The notes under the pieces were generated by a model. The model saw only the letters and a program-made list of their open reading frames with translations. It ran no database searches and was not told the origin of the DNA. This document shows, piece after piece, positions 8,773-16,936 of a stretch of DNA of 28,182 bases. The stretch lies in the NCBI GenBank assembly GCA_031411235.1, contig JANOAR010000263.1:1-28182 (forward strand). Direction: 5' to 3'. A program made the translations under genes and the position numbers. Source of the DNA: JANOAR01 sp031411235 (lineage in GTDB: Bacteria; Verrucomicrobiota; Verrucomicrobiia; Verrucomicrobiales; Verrucomicrobiaceae). Position 1 is the stretch's first letter. The number at the start of each line of letters is the position of its first letter.

Positions 8773-8836
8773 CGACTAAAGCCAAGCTCATAAGCAACCC
8801 CTAGCGCGGGCGGCTGATGCCTGCGGCAAGGGGGCG

Positions 8837-10135
8837 CTATTTCTTCATCAATCCCATCACCGCCGAGGTCATCGCCTTCACGCCAGTCTCGATGCTGGGT
8901 TCTGGGATCGGTTTGAAATAGGGCGAATGCAGCGACGGCAATGTGGTGCCTTTCGCTTTGGCCTCGGTGACGACCTCGGGCGGCTGCGTGCCAAGCCAGA
9001 ACATACACAGCGGCACCTTCTCTTTGGTCAGGCCGTATTCGGAGAAGTCCTCGGCACCCATGACGGGTTCGCGGGTCAGGACATTGTTCTCGCCTATCGC
9101 CTGGCCGATGTGTTGGCGCACTTCGGCGCAGAGAGCTGGCTGGTTGTAGAGCGCGTTGGCGCGATCATCGGAGACGATGACCTCGGGCATCTTGTCCGCA
9201 GGCATGTTGGCGGACTTGGCCTGGGCCTCGACGATGCGCTTGATGGAGTCGATGAGATGCTGGCGCGTTTCGGTCTTGTAGCTGCGCAAGGTGAGCTGGA
9301 GGCGCACCTCGTCGGAGATGATGTTGCTCTTGGTGCCGCCGTGGATGCTCCCGACCGTGATGACCGCCGGATCACCGGGCCTCACCTCGCGACTGACGAT
9401 GGTCTGCAACGCCAGCACAATCTGCGAGGCGAGCACGATGGGGTCTTTGCACAAATGCGGCATCGAGCCATGCCCACCCACGCCTTTAACAACGATCTCG
9501 ACGCTATCGACATTCGCCAGCGCGAAACCTTCGACGATGCCCACCATGCCATGCGCCATGTCGGACGAGCAATGCAGCGCGATAGCTTTGTCCGGCTTGG
9601 GGAACTTGGAAAAAAGGCCCGCACGCAGCATGAGCCGCGCCCCCAGCACGCGCTCCTCCGCTGGCTGGCCAATCATGACGACGGTGCCCTTCCATTGATC
9701 GCGTGTCTTAGCCAGAACGCGCGCCGTTCCAACAAAGCTCGCCATGTGGATGTCGTGGCCGCAGGCGTGCATCATATTGACTTCACGCCCCAGATCATCC
9801 TTCACGAGCTTCGTGCTCGCGTAAGGTACCCCAGTCTGCTCCTTCACCGGAAGCGCATCCAAGTCCGAGCGCACCAAGATCACCGGGCCTTCACCATTTT
9901 TGAGCACGCCGACGATGCCATGGCCTCCGACTTTCTCCGTGACCTCCAGCCCAGCCTCACGCAGCTCTTTGGCGATGCGGGCAGCCGTTTCAACCTCATG
10001 CATCGAAAGCTCAGGACTGGCGTGCAGCTCTTGGTAGAGCTTGAGCAATGACGGAAGCTCCTGCTTGGCTATCGAAGCCGGATCAGCGGCAAGAAGCGAC
10101 GAAGCAGCGAAGAAAAGCATGAAGAGCGGTTTCAT
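8837..10135 (-). CDS. Exported M20 family amidohydrolase / metallopeptidase
   Basis: Zinc-dependent amidohydrolase of the M20D / IAA-amino-acid hydrolase type, 432 residues. An N-terminal signal peptide (MKPLFMLFFAASSLLAAD) indicates export. Metal and catalytic positions visible are D91-L-D93 in RSDLDALPV, H123-A-C125-G-H127-D128, E160-E161 in GQPAEE, H198, and the late GAEDFSEY. The GGHGSMPH stretch belongs to the dimerisation domain. Family enzymes release acyl groups from N-acyl amino acids or hydrolyse aminoacyl amides; the true substrate is unknown. The start at 10135 is chosen for its signal peptide; a longer frame to 10171 adds 12 unlikely residues. The next gene upstream ends only 45 bases away, so the two are probably co-transcribed. 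Confidence 0.93.
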   Translation of the reverse strand: MKPLFMLFFAASSLLAADPASIAKQELPSLLKLYQELHASPELSMHEVETAARIAKELREAGLEVTEKVGGHGIVGVLKNGEGPVILVRSDLDALPVKEQTGVPYASTKLVKDDLGREVNMMHACGHDIHMASFVGTARVLAKTRDQWKGTVVMIGQPAEERVLGARLMLRAGLFSKFPKPDKAIALHCSSDMAHGMVGIVEGFALANVDSVEIVVKGVGGHGSMPHLCKDPIVLASQIVLALQTIVSREVRPGDPAVITVGSIHGGTKSNIISDEVRLQLTLRSYKTETRQHLIDSIKRIVEAQAKSANMPADKMPEVIVSDDRANALYNQPALCAEVRQHIGQAIGENNVLTREPVMGAEDFSEYGLTKEKVPLCMFWLGTQPPEVVTEAKAKGTTLPSLHSPYFKPIPEPSIETGVKAMTSAVMGLMKK

Positions 10136-10180
10136 GGGCACATCTAAGCCCAACACACCGCAGTCTTGCAAGCGCAGAGA

Positions 10181-11011
10181 CTATTTGGGTAGCCATTCCA
10201 TCGCGCCCATCCACTCCGCGCAGCGTTGAGGCCAAGCGTTGATCGGCTGCTTGTTGTCACGCATACCGAAGCCATGACCACCTTGGGTGAAGAGATGGAG
10301 TTCGCAGGGGATGTTGTGTTTCTTGTATTCAAGATAGAGAACTGCGGAGGCGATAGGATTCTGGCCGTCGTCGTGAGCACAGGCGATGAACATCGGTGGG
10401 GCATCGGCGGGGACGATGAAGCCTTCTTTGAGCTTGGTGGGATCTTTGGAATCCACAAAACCGCCGCCGTAGATCATGATGCCGAAGTTGGGCAGGTCGG
10501 TCTTCGTGCCTCGATCACAGGCAATATGTGCGAGCAAGTTTCCACCAGCGCTGAAGCCGAGCAGACCGACGCGATTCGGGTCGAGGTTCCATTTCGTGGC
10601 ACGCTCCCGGACAAGAGCGATGGCTTTAGCGGCATCGGCGACGGGCTTTTCGTGCGGTGCGGCTTCATCGCGAGTGGGCGTGCGGTATTTGAGCAGGATT
10701 CCAGTGACGCCAAGGGTATTGAGCCATTCGCAGACCTGCGTACCTTCATGAATGGCGGAGAGGAAAACATATCCGCCACCAGGAGCAACGATGACGCTCG
10801 TGCCGTTGGGTTTAGCAGGACGATAGACTTCAAGGGTGGGATCGCTGATGTCCGTGATGGTGCTCTTGCCAGCCTTGGTGCGGATGAAGTCCTCCGTGGC
10901 CTTGGAATGCGGCAACATCTTGCCGGGCGCACCCTCAGGCCAGAGCTTCAGCGTGATTGGCTCGGCGGCGTGGAGCGTGGTGATGAGCAAGGTGAGGAAG
11001 AGCGGTTTCAT
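10181..11011 (-). CDS. Exported alpha/beta hydrolase, esterase/lipase-like
   Basis: Secreted alpha/beta hydrolase of 276 residues. The signal peptide MKPLFLTLLITTLHAAE is followed by a BD-FAE / acetyl-esterase-like catalytic domain. The oxyanion region is APGGGY (residues 76-81), the nucleophile elbow is GFSAGG with S154, the acid is probably D214 or D215 in CAHDDGQNP, and the histidine is H246 in GGHGFG. Relatives include carbohydrate acetyl-esterases and xylanase-associated proteins, so removal of acyl groups from sugars is plausible but inferred. ATG at 11011 is chosen for the signal peptide; an in-frame codon at 11047 would add 12 residues. It precedes the amidohydrolase and shares its MKPLF start. 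Confidence 0.92.
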   Translation of the reverse strand: MKPLFLTLLITTLHAAEPITLKLWPEGAPGKMLPHSKATEDFIRTKAGKSTITDISDPTLEVYRPAKPNGTSVIVAPGGGYVFLSAIHEGTQVCEWLNTLGVTGILLKYRTPTRDEAAPHEKPVADAAKAIALVRERATKWNLDPNRVGLLGFSAGGNLLAHIACDRGTKTDLPNFGIMIYGGGFVDSKDPTKLKEGFIVPADAPPMFIACAHDDGQNPIASAVLYLEYKKHNIPCELHLFTQGGHGFGMRDNKQPINAWPQRCAEWMGAMEWLPK

Positions 11012-11177
11012 GTAGGGTAGGAGCAGTATGACAGTGCGGCGGCACATGCCAAGAACGGCGTGAAGTGCCAGTCATCTGCAAAAGCAGCGAAAAACCTGCG
11101 AGACTGCTTATCGCGGCACCGAGCTTCATTTTGGAGCATAAGCCGCTGCGGGTGCATCCGCCCTCGACAAGCCCCAG

Positions 11178-11705
11178 CTACGCCCGCTTCGAGGACAGTT
11201 CCTTTTCCAGAAACGTGATCACATCGCGGAAGCGGCTGGCGTTGCCTTCATTGGCTTGAGTCAGGGCTTGATGGGCCTCTAGCACATGGCTGGCTTGTTC
11301 GGCCTTGCAAATGCCATCAGCAGACTCAGAGCACTGGGCGAGAGCAGCAGCGGCTTGTTTGCGCTCTTCGAGCCATGAGGTGCCTTGCAGATCGACATCG
11401 AGAATGTGGTCGAGCCCCAGGCTGGTGAGCAGTTGCTGATTGCGCGCATTAGCATTGAGCACGCTGAGGGAGCCACCGCCGAGTTCGCGCAACTCCAGGG
11501 CTGCGCCCGTGAGGGTGCCGAGGAAGGTGGAGTCCATGGTGGGGCACCGTTCGAGATCCACGACAAAGTCGCGAGTGCCCTGGTGCAGCATCGACTTCAC
11601 CACATTTTTCACATTGATGCTGTTTTGAAAACAGCCTTTGCCTTCGACTCGCAGCCAAAAAACGCTGCCTAATGTGCCGACAAGAATGGTGGAGGGGGGA
11701 CTCAC
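11178..11705 (-). CDS. STAS-domain protein (anti-sigma factor antagonist-like)
   Basis: Protein of 175 residues. A STAS domain occupies about residues 8-115, with the family phosphorylation loop CPTMDSTFLGTLTG; S59 (or T60) matches the serine phosphorylated by anti-sigma kinases in SpoIIAA/RsbV proteins. A charged helical tail of about 55 residues follows (SRFRDVITFLEKELSSKRA). Such proteins work in partner-switching control of sigma factors or of other effectors. No anti-sigma kinase or phosphatase gene lies nearby, so the partner is probably elsewhere. The start is GTG at 11705; no ATG fits. It is 36 bases downstream of the lipoprotein gene on the same strand. Confidence 0.85.
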   Translation of the reverse strand: MSPPSTILVGTLGSVFWLRVEGKGCFQNSINVKNVVKSMLHQGTRDFVVDLERCPTMDSTFLGTLTGAALELRELGGGSLSVLNANARNQQLLTSLGLDHILDVDLQGTSWLEERKQAAAALAQCSESADGICKAEQASHVLEAHQALTQANEGNASRFRDVITFLEKELSSKRA

Positions 11706-11741
11706 GGGTGGGGGGATAGGGAACGCTCGAAGGTCAGGGGT

Positions 11742-12233
11742 TTAGTTCCAAAGGAAGGACTCGGCGCTGGCAAGCAACTCCTTGCCACGCACAAGGCTAG
11801 CACGCCACGCGGTGATGGGGCCGTCGGTGCTGTAATCAGTGCCAATGATGCTGAACTCGCTGACATTGCTGCCCTTTACCGTATCGACTTGGGTCTCTCT
11901 GACTTTCACCGTCAGGCCAATGTCGCGTTGGCGGTATTCAAAGCGAACCGTGACGGGTTGCGTGCGGTCATCAGCCTTCCACGAAACGGTGTAGTAGTGC
12001 CCAGCCTTCTCCAACTGGTCGGCCAGTGTCACCGCTCCGTAGAGGCGATAGGAGCGCTCGAAGTTGATCGCAGGGTCAATGCCACGAGGCCGTTCAAGGG
12101 GTTGCAGGTGGTAGGGCTTGACCTTCGTGATTGCGCCTCCATTACCTTTGCTGGTGGAGGAACAGGAGGCGATTGCAGCCGCACAAACGGCGATGCATCC
12201 GAGGCGTGTGATGAGGCGGGAGACGGCGGTCAT
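11742..12233 (-). CDS. Putative lipoprotein of unknown function
   Basis: Protein of 163 residues with a lipoprotein-type signal: a basic N-terminus, a hydrophobic stretch, then AIASCSS with C24 as the likely lipidated cysteine. The mature part has alternating polar and hydrophobic stretches (HYYTVSWKAD, VTVRFEYRQRDIG, ITAWRASLVRG) suggesting a beta-sandwich. I do not recognise a named domain. It lies directly upstream of the STAS gene on the same strand and may share its transcript. Confidence 0.8.
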   Translation of the reverse strand: MTAVSRLITRLGCIAVCAAAIASCSSTSKGNGGAITKVKPYHLQPLERPRGIDPAINFERSYRLYGAVTLADQLEKAGHYYTVSWKADDRTQPVTVRFEYRQRDIGLTVKVRETQVDTVKGSNVSEFSIIGTDYSTDGPITAWRASLVRGKELLASAESFLWN

Positions 12234-12440
12234 ATCGGGCGCACATTATCGAAATGGATGTCCCACTGTCAACGTCGCCTTCGATTCATTCTCGATGTCG
12301 GCATCAGCGCCTCAATTGGCTTGTGGCTGCGATGGGGAGTTGATGCTTAGCCATTGCTGGTTGATGACCTGTGCCGCCCAGCGATGCCGTCATTCCCTGC
12401 TCAGGCCATCAACCTCCAATCATCCATTGTAATTCAGTCA

Positions 12441-13793
12441 ATGACCCCTCTAGCTCGCATCGAAGCCCTGCGCGCCGCCTTTCCGAGCGAAGGCCTTTTC
12501 CGCGATAAGGCGTGGCTCATGTCGCCGCGAGCATTCCCTTTGCCCAGCGAGATCGTCGCCATGATCGAGGCGCTAGGCCCCGCGCTGCGAGCCTTTCAAA
12601 TCGCCTGCGACCAGATCTACTTCGAGAGCGCCGAGGCACCGCAGAGCCAGCGCGGCTGGGTCGCGAAGCTGCTCGACCAAGGCAAGCCAGTGGAGATCGT
12701 GGAGCTAGGTCGTGTGGCACGCTGGCGCAACGAACTGCCGCGTGTGATCCGCCCCGATTTGGTGCTCACCGACACGGGCCTGTGCCTCTCGGAGATAGAC
12801 TCGCTGCCCGGCGGCATGGGCCTCACAGCTTGGTTGCATGAAACGTATGCCGCCCTGGGTGACGATGTCATCGGTGGTGCTCAGGGCATGATCGCGGGCT
12901 TCGCCTCGGCCTATCCCCAGCACGATGTGCTCATCTCCGCAGAATCCGCCGACTACGAGCCCGAGATGCGCTGGATGCTGGACGCCGTGAAGCGCATCAC
13001 GCCCGAGAAGCCGACCACGAGCCAAGTATGGAAGACCTCAGAACTCGCGCCTTCCACCCTCCTCCCTGCTTCATCTTCTCCTCTCGCTATCCCTTCCCTC
13101 TACCGCTTCTTCGAGCTGTTCGATCTTGCTAATATCGAGCACGCTGCCGACTGGCTGCGACTCGCCCGCGAAGGTGCCGTTAACCTCACGCCACCGCTGA
13201 AGGCGCACCTTGAGGAGAAGCTCTGGCTGGCACTCTTCTGGTCGCCACAGCTTGCCGACTACTGGGCCTCGGTTCTGGGCCGAGAGCACCACAGCCTGCT
13301 TAGTGCCGTCATCCCACAGGGTTGGGTTGTTGACCCCACCATGTTGCCAGCGACGGCCGTGCTTCCCGGTCTCGAAATCCATAGCTGGGACGAAGCTAAA
13401 CTGTTCGGCAATAAAGCACGCGAGTTAGTGCTTAAAATCAGCGGCTTCTCCGAGCTAGGCTGGGGCTCGCGGGGCGTGTTTATTGGCCATGATATGTCGC
13501 GAGAGAGTTGGGCTAGAGCGTTGGACGACGCCCTGGCGGAATTCGCCAGCCATCCCTATATTTTACAGCATTTCCAGCGGGGTCGCCTCGTTCACCATCC
13601 CGCCTGGAATGAAGCTACTGGGATCGCAATTGAACGGCAGTCACGAGTGCGGCTATGCCCGTACTACTTCGTTGCCGTGCCAGCAGCTTCGCCACCCAAG
13701 CTCGGCGGCATACTCGCCACTGTGTGCCCCGCCGATAAAAAAATCCTCCACGGCATGACCGATGCGATGATGCTGCCATGCGTGGCCGCCTAG
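12441..13793 (+). CDS. Conserved protein with ATP-grasp-like features, function unknown
   Basis: Cytoplasmic protein of 450 residues with no signal peptide. Two regions recall ATP-grasp ligases of the glutathionylspermidine-synthase type. One is LSEIDSLPGGMGLTAWL (about residues 117-133). The other is LVLKISGFSELGWGSRGVF (about 350-368), where a Lys sits before a Gly-rich loop, followed by a helix and HPYILQHFQRG. On that basis it may form an amide or peptide-like bond with ATP, but this is inference from motif shape and the substrate is unknown. ATG at 12441 is chosen; in-frame upstream codons at 12354 and 12384 are possible. It converges on the SGNH gene with only 19 bases between stops and no neighbour that explains it. 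Confidence 0.75.
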   Translation: MTPLARIEALRAAFPSEGLFRDKAWLMSPRAFPLPSEIVAMIEALGPALRAFQIACDQIYFESAEAPQSQRGWVAKLLDQGKPVEIVELGRVARWRNELPRVIRPDLVLTDTGLCLSEIDSLPGGMGLTAWLHETYAALGDDVIGGAQGMIAGFASAYPQHDVLISAESADYEPEMRWMLDAVKRITPEKPTTSQVWKTSELAPSTLLPASSSPLAIPSLYRFFELFDLANIEHAADWLRLAREGAVNLTPPLKAHLEEKLWLALFWSPQLADYWASVLGREHHSLLSAVIPQGWVVDPTMLPATAVLPGLEIHSWDEAKLFGNKARELVLKISGFSELGWGSRGVFIGHDMSRESWARALDDALAEFASHPYILQHFQRGRLVHHPAWNEATGIAIERQSRVRLCPYYFVAVPAASPPKLGGILATVCPADKKILHGMTDAMMLPCVAA

Positions 13794-13812
13794 AGAGTCC
13801 GCACTCGCTTGG

Positions 13813-15177
13813 CTACGGCACAGCGGCGCTTTTTAACTTCGCCGCCACGGCCTCGCCGATGATCCTCGCGCCCTCGGCATTCACATGGGTATCGAGGATG
13901 TAATTATGCACATAACGACCCGCTTGCGCCGCCGCTCGCAGGGCTGGCGTCACGTCCAGAAAGCTGATGCCACGCTCCGTGCAGAGCTTTTGCAGATGAC
14001 TTGCTAGGTCATTGGGCTGCCACTCGCGCACCTCGACAGGCAGATCATCCGTCCAGCGGATCATGCCGTGGTACACCCGATTATTCACCGGCACATAGAC
14101 CAGCATCGGCTTCATCTTCATCGCCTTCGCTTCATCTGCAAAAGCCTGCACACCGAAGGCCAGAGCTTCATGCTCCTTCGCTGTCATCGTGCGTGGATCG
14201 AGCGGCAGCATGTTGCTCATCGTCACTGGCAGCTCCAGGTCGGCGTGTTGAAACCACGCGTTTTGAAAAGTCTGCGGCTTGGGTTTATTCAGCACTCCCT
14301 TCAGCGTCTCCAGTGTCGCACCGATGAAGGAATACTGCGGCTTGATCGCACGGCTAGGCCGCACGCCCGTCGTCTTGTAAGCCTCCAGCGCCTCGCACTC
14401 AGCGATGACGTCCTGCACGTCATTGCCCTCGAAGAACACCAGCACCGCCTCCTTGCAACCCGGAGCCGCACCGAAATGGCGCAGGTAGCGGGCCTCCGTG
14501 AGCAGGCTCACATCGCACACGCCGAGGTTCTTCACCCGCAAGCCCGTGCTCTCGGCGACCACGCTGCTCACCATCTGCTCGGCAGGCAGGTAGCCTAGCT
14601 CAGTGTAAGAGTCGCCCACCATCGCCACGTCCCAGTCCTTCATATTTAAGGGATTGCGAAAGCCATCGGCATCATAGCTCACCGTGATGACAGGCTCCTG
14701 GTCATACACAGGCAGCGTGCCATGCTTCAGTTGATGCACCTTTTTCAGCGGCTGCCCCGTCCACTCCATCGGCCCTGGATGCTGGAAAAACACCTCATCC
14801 AGCTCCTTGTCTGGCTCCCGTGCCCATGGAGGAAAGGCCAGCCGAGGATCCTGCTTTTTTCCACCCAACGAATGCAAGTCGATGCGCGCCCCACGCCCCA
14901 CGATCTCCACCAGCACCAGCATAGAGCCGAGCACCAAGGCATTCACCGACAGCCAGCGCAGCGTCGCAGCGAGGCAGCCCGTCGTAATGAATTTCGTCCC
15001 CAATAACCAAGCCACGCCTGCCACCACAGCGGTGAAGGCCGCCACCTGCGTCGTCGATCTCGCAGGCGGCGCGGGGCCCACCAGGATCGCCACGCCCAGC
15101 AACAGCAGTGCCACAGCGATGGTGTAGCCTGGCCAGCGGCTTGGAGAAAGGGAAGTAGGCAATGGAGCATCATTCAT
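13813..15177 (-). CDS. Membrane-anchored SGNH-hydrolase-like protein (AlgJ/AlgX type)
   Basis: Protein of 454 residues. Three N-terminal membrane helices lie at about 18-33, 44-62 and 72-92, then a large domain outside the membrane. The SGNH signature VGDSYTE puts the nucleophile at S190, and the acid/base pair is D429 and H431 in LDTHVNAEG, as in the DTH motif of AlgJ/AlgX O-acetylation proteins. EGNDV near the middle may be the block III Asn. It probably moves acyl groups to or from an envelope polysaccharide. The frame extends to a TTG at 15225 that overlaps the previous stop; ATG at 15177 is preferred. It lies downstream of the sugar transferase on the same strand, supporting a polysaccharide role. 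Confidence 0.82.
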   Translation of the reverse strand: MNDAPLPTSLSPSRWPGYTIAVALLLLGVAILVGPAPPARSTTQVAAFTAVVAGVAWLLGTKFITTGCLAATLRWLSVNALVLGSMLVLVEIVGRGARIDLHSLGGKKQDPRLAFPPWAREPDKELDEVFFQHPGPMEWTGQPLKKVHQLKHGTLPVYDQEPVITVSYDADGFRNPLNMKDWDVAMVGDSYTELGYLPAEQMVSSVVAESTGLRVKNLGVCDVSLLTEARYLRHFGAAPGCKEAVLVFFEGNDVQDVIAECEALEAYKTTGVRPSRAIKPQYSFIGATLETLKGVLNKPKPQTFQNAWFQHADLELPVTMSNMLPLDPRTMTAKEHEALAFGVQAFADEAKAMKMKPMLVYVPVNNRVYHGMIRWTDDLPVEVREWQPNDLASHLQKLCTERGISFLDVTPALRAAAQAGRYVHNYILDTHVNAEGARIIGEAVAAKLKSAAVP

Positions 15178-15221
15178 AGGATCGGACAGGTGTGCTTTAA
15201 ACTCAGCTAAATCCGACCGCC

Positions 15222-16733
15222 TCAATAGGCATTCGCCCGCTTAAAGAACGTCAAGAACATGATCTGGATATCCAGCAGCAAGCTCCAATTTTCCAAGTAC
15301 CAGATGTCAGCGCGAATCCGTTGAGTCAGATCCGTATCACCGCGCAATCCCTTCACCTGAGCCCATCCCGTCATCCCAGGCAGCGCATGGTGGCGGGCAT
15401 TGTAGTGTGGGATCTGGTGCTTGAAGTTCGCAATCAACTCTGGCCGCTCTGGCCTTGGCCCCACGAGGCTCATATCGCCGCGCAGCACGTTCCAGAACTG
15501 CGGCACCTCGTCGATATTCCACTTCCGCATGAATGCGCCAATCCGCAGCCGCCGAGGGTCTGCCACCGTGCACCACTTCGCCCCCGTGCCCTCCTCTGCA
15601 TTCAGCTTCATCGACCGAATCTTGAAGATATCAAAACTCCTGCCGACGATGCCCGTGCGACGCTGGCGATAAACAATCGCTCCTGGTGATTCCAGATAAA
15701 CGATCGCCCCGAAAATCGCCATGATCGGTAGCGAAATCGCCAGCCCCACTGATGCCCCCACGATGTCGATGAACCGCTTCAGGAAAAAATTAATGCTGTT
15801 GTCCAGCGGCAGACGACTCACCCCTAGCATCGGCGTGCCAGCCACCGTCTCTAGCTGCAAGCCCGACACAAAAATACGGAAGCACGCCGGGATGATTTTG
15901 AAGCCCATCATCTCCCGCTCGCACAGATTGGCGATCTCCAGCGCACGCTCGCGAGGGCCGCTCAGATCCGCGAGAATGACCAAGTCCGCGTCATTGCCAT
16001 GCAGAATCCCTTCCAAATCATCCGCATGTCCCAGGCACGTCAGCCCCGTGGGCTGCACCGCCATTTCCCGCGACGTCGCCACCCAGCCCGTCACCCGGTA
16101 GGCACCCGCGCTCTGCGCATCCAGCACATGCTGCAGTTCCTCCGCATCCTCCGTCCAGCCCACGATAATCGTCCGCTGTTGCAATGCCTCCAAGCGCTGG
16201 GGATGACGCAGCATCGCATCGTAAAACCGACGCCACAGCAGCAACAGCGCCACCGTCGTCACGCCATTGATCGCCATATAAATACGCGAAATCGGCGGCT
16301 CAATGCGGAAGGCCAAAGCCACTGCTAGAAAGCCCAACGTCCAGAGAAGGCAGCCCTTGATGATGCGGCGCGACACCCAGCGGAACTGCAAAATCTTCGA
16401 GTGCTCATACACATCCAGCCAAGCCAGCACCCCAATCAGCGACAGCGTCCCCAGAATCAGATGCCCATCATACTGCCCAATCTCCTGCACACTGAAATGG
16501 CCCACCCCTTTCAGCGCCGTGTTAAACCGCAGCCAAAATGCCAGAATCGATCCCGAAAGCCCCATCATCACATCTCCTATAATTGCCAGCAATACCCACA
16601 AATGAATGTTGGCCCGGCGATGACGATTCGTTCTAGCTTCCATAGGAGAGATAACAGGCGATGAGGATTGGAGGCTCAGGGTAGCCGTTGAGACAGCGCT
16701 GCCTGTGATACTGTGGAAATTTGGTAGTTTCAT
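15222..16733 (-). CDS. Polyprenyl glycosylphosphotransferase (WcaJ-type), exopolysaccharide initiation
   Basis: Inner-membrane enzyme of about 503 residues. It transfers a sugar-1-phosphate from a nucleotide sugar to undecaprenyl phosphate, the first step of exopolysaccharide assembly. The N-terminal half has four membrane helices and a CoA-binding-like (Rossmann) region (RTIIVGWTEDAEEL). The C-terminal bacterial sugar transferase domain begins with NFFLKRFIDIVGASVG and shows YRQRRTG, FKIRSM, RKWNIDEVPQFWNVLRGDMS, LVGPRPERPEL and the late PGMTGWAQVKGLRG. These are the canonical family motifs. An in-frame ATG at 16763 would add ten residues. The gene diverges from the Hsp70 gene across an AT-rich spacer. 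The specific sugar (glucose or galactose) cannot be decided. Confidence 0.93.
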   Translation of the reverse strand: MKLPNFHSITGSAVSTATLSLQSSSPVISPMEARTNRHRRANIHLWVLLAIIGDVMMGLSGSILAFWLRFNTALKGVGHFSVQEIGQYDGHLILGTLSLIGVLAWLDVYEHSKILQFRWVSRRIIKGCLLWTLGFLAVALAFRIEPPISRIYMAINGVTTVALLLLWRRFYDAMLRHPQRLEALQQRTIIVGWTEDAEELQHVLDAQSAGAYRVTGWVATSREMAVQPTGLTCLGHADDLEGILHGNDADLVILADLSGPRERALEIANLCEREMMGFKIIPACFRIFVSGLQLETVAGTPMLGVSRLPLDNSINFFLKRFIDIVGASVGLAISLPIMAIFGAIVYLESPGAIVYRQRRTGIVGRSFDIFKIRSMKLNAEEGTGAKWCTVADPRRLRIGAFMRKWNIDEVPQFWNVLRGDMSLVGPRPERPELIANFKHQIPHYNARHHALPGMTGWAQVKGLRGDTDLTQRIRADIWYLENWSLLLDIQIMFLTFFKRANAY

Positions 16734-16763
16734 CTCAGATGTGAGTTGTGGCGAGTGTGTCAT

Positions 16764-16936
16764 TATCAGTAATTCAACTCATAATAGTGATTCTGTCCAG
16801 AATAATTATAATTTTCATCCAATTATTTAGAATATTATCAATAGTGATAATCATCGCTGATGCCGCGACCTCCTACGCCCCTCCCCTTTCGATGTTGGAC
16901 GTTCCACGTTCGCTGTCCGATGATCCCCGCTCTTCC
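16764..16936. promoter_or_regulatory. AT-rich divergent intergenic region with dyads
   Basis: This spacer separates the divergent sugar transferase and Hsp70 genes. Bases 16764-16860 are strongly AT-rich against GC-rich surroundings. They hold a perfect dyad at 16834-16851 and two copies of AATAGTGAT (16783-16791 and 16840-16848). Promoters for both genes are expected here, but I cannot place -35/-10 elements with confidence. No CIRCE element was seen. Confidence 0.5.
16834..16851. promoter_or_regulatory. Perfect 18-bp dyad, candidate operator
   Basis: ATTATCA-ATAG-TGATAAT, two perfect 7-base arms around 4 bases, about 85 bp upstream of the Hsp70 start. A partial copy of the arm (ATTATCA) recurs at 16762-16768. 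Protein binding is inferred. Confidence 0.5.

Noticed and set aside
16748..16936. N-terminal extension of the Hsp70 frame with a very hydrophobic Ile-rich segment resembling a membrane anchor
   Set aside because: The Ile-rich run is AT-rich intergenic DNA read in an open frame. It overlaps the divergent sugar transferase start and no known Hsp70 begins this way; the conserved start is at 16937.
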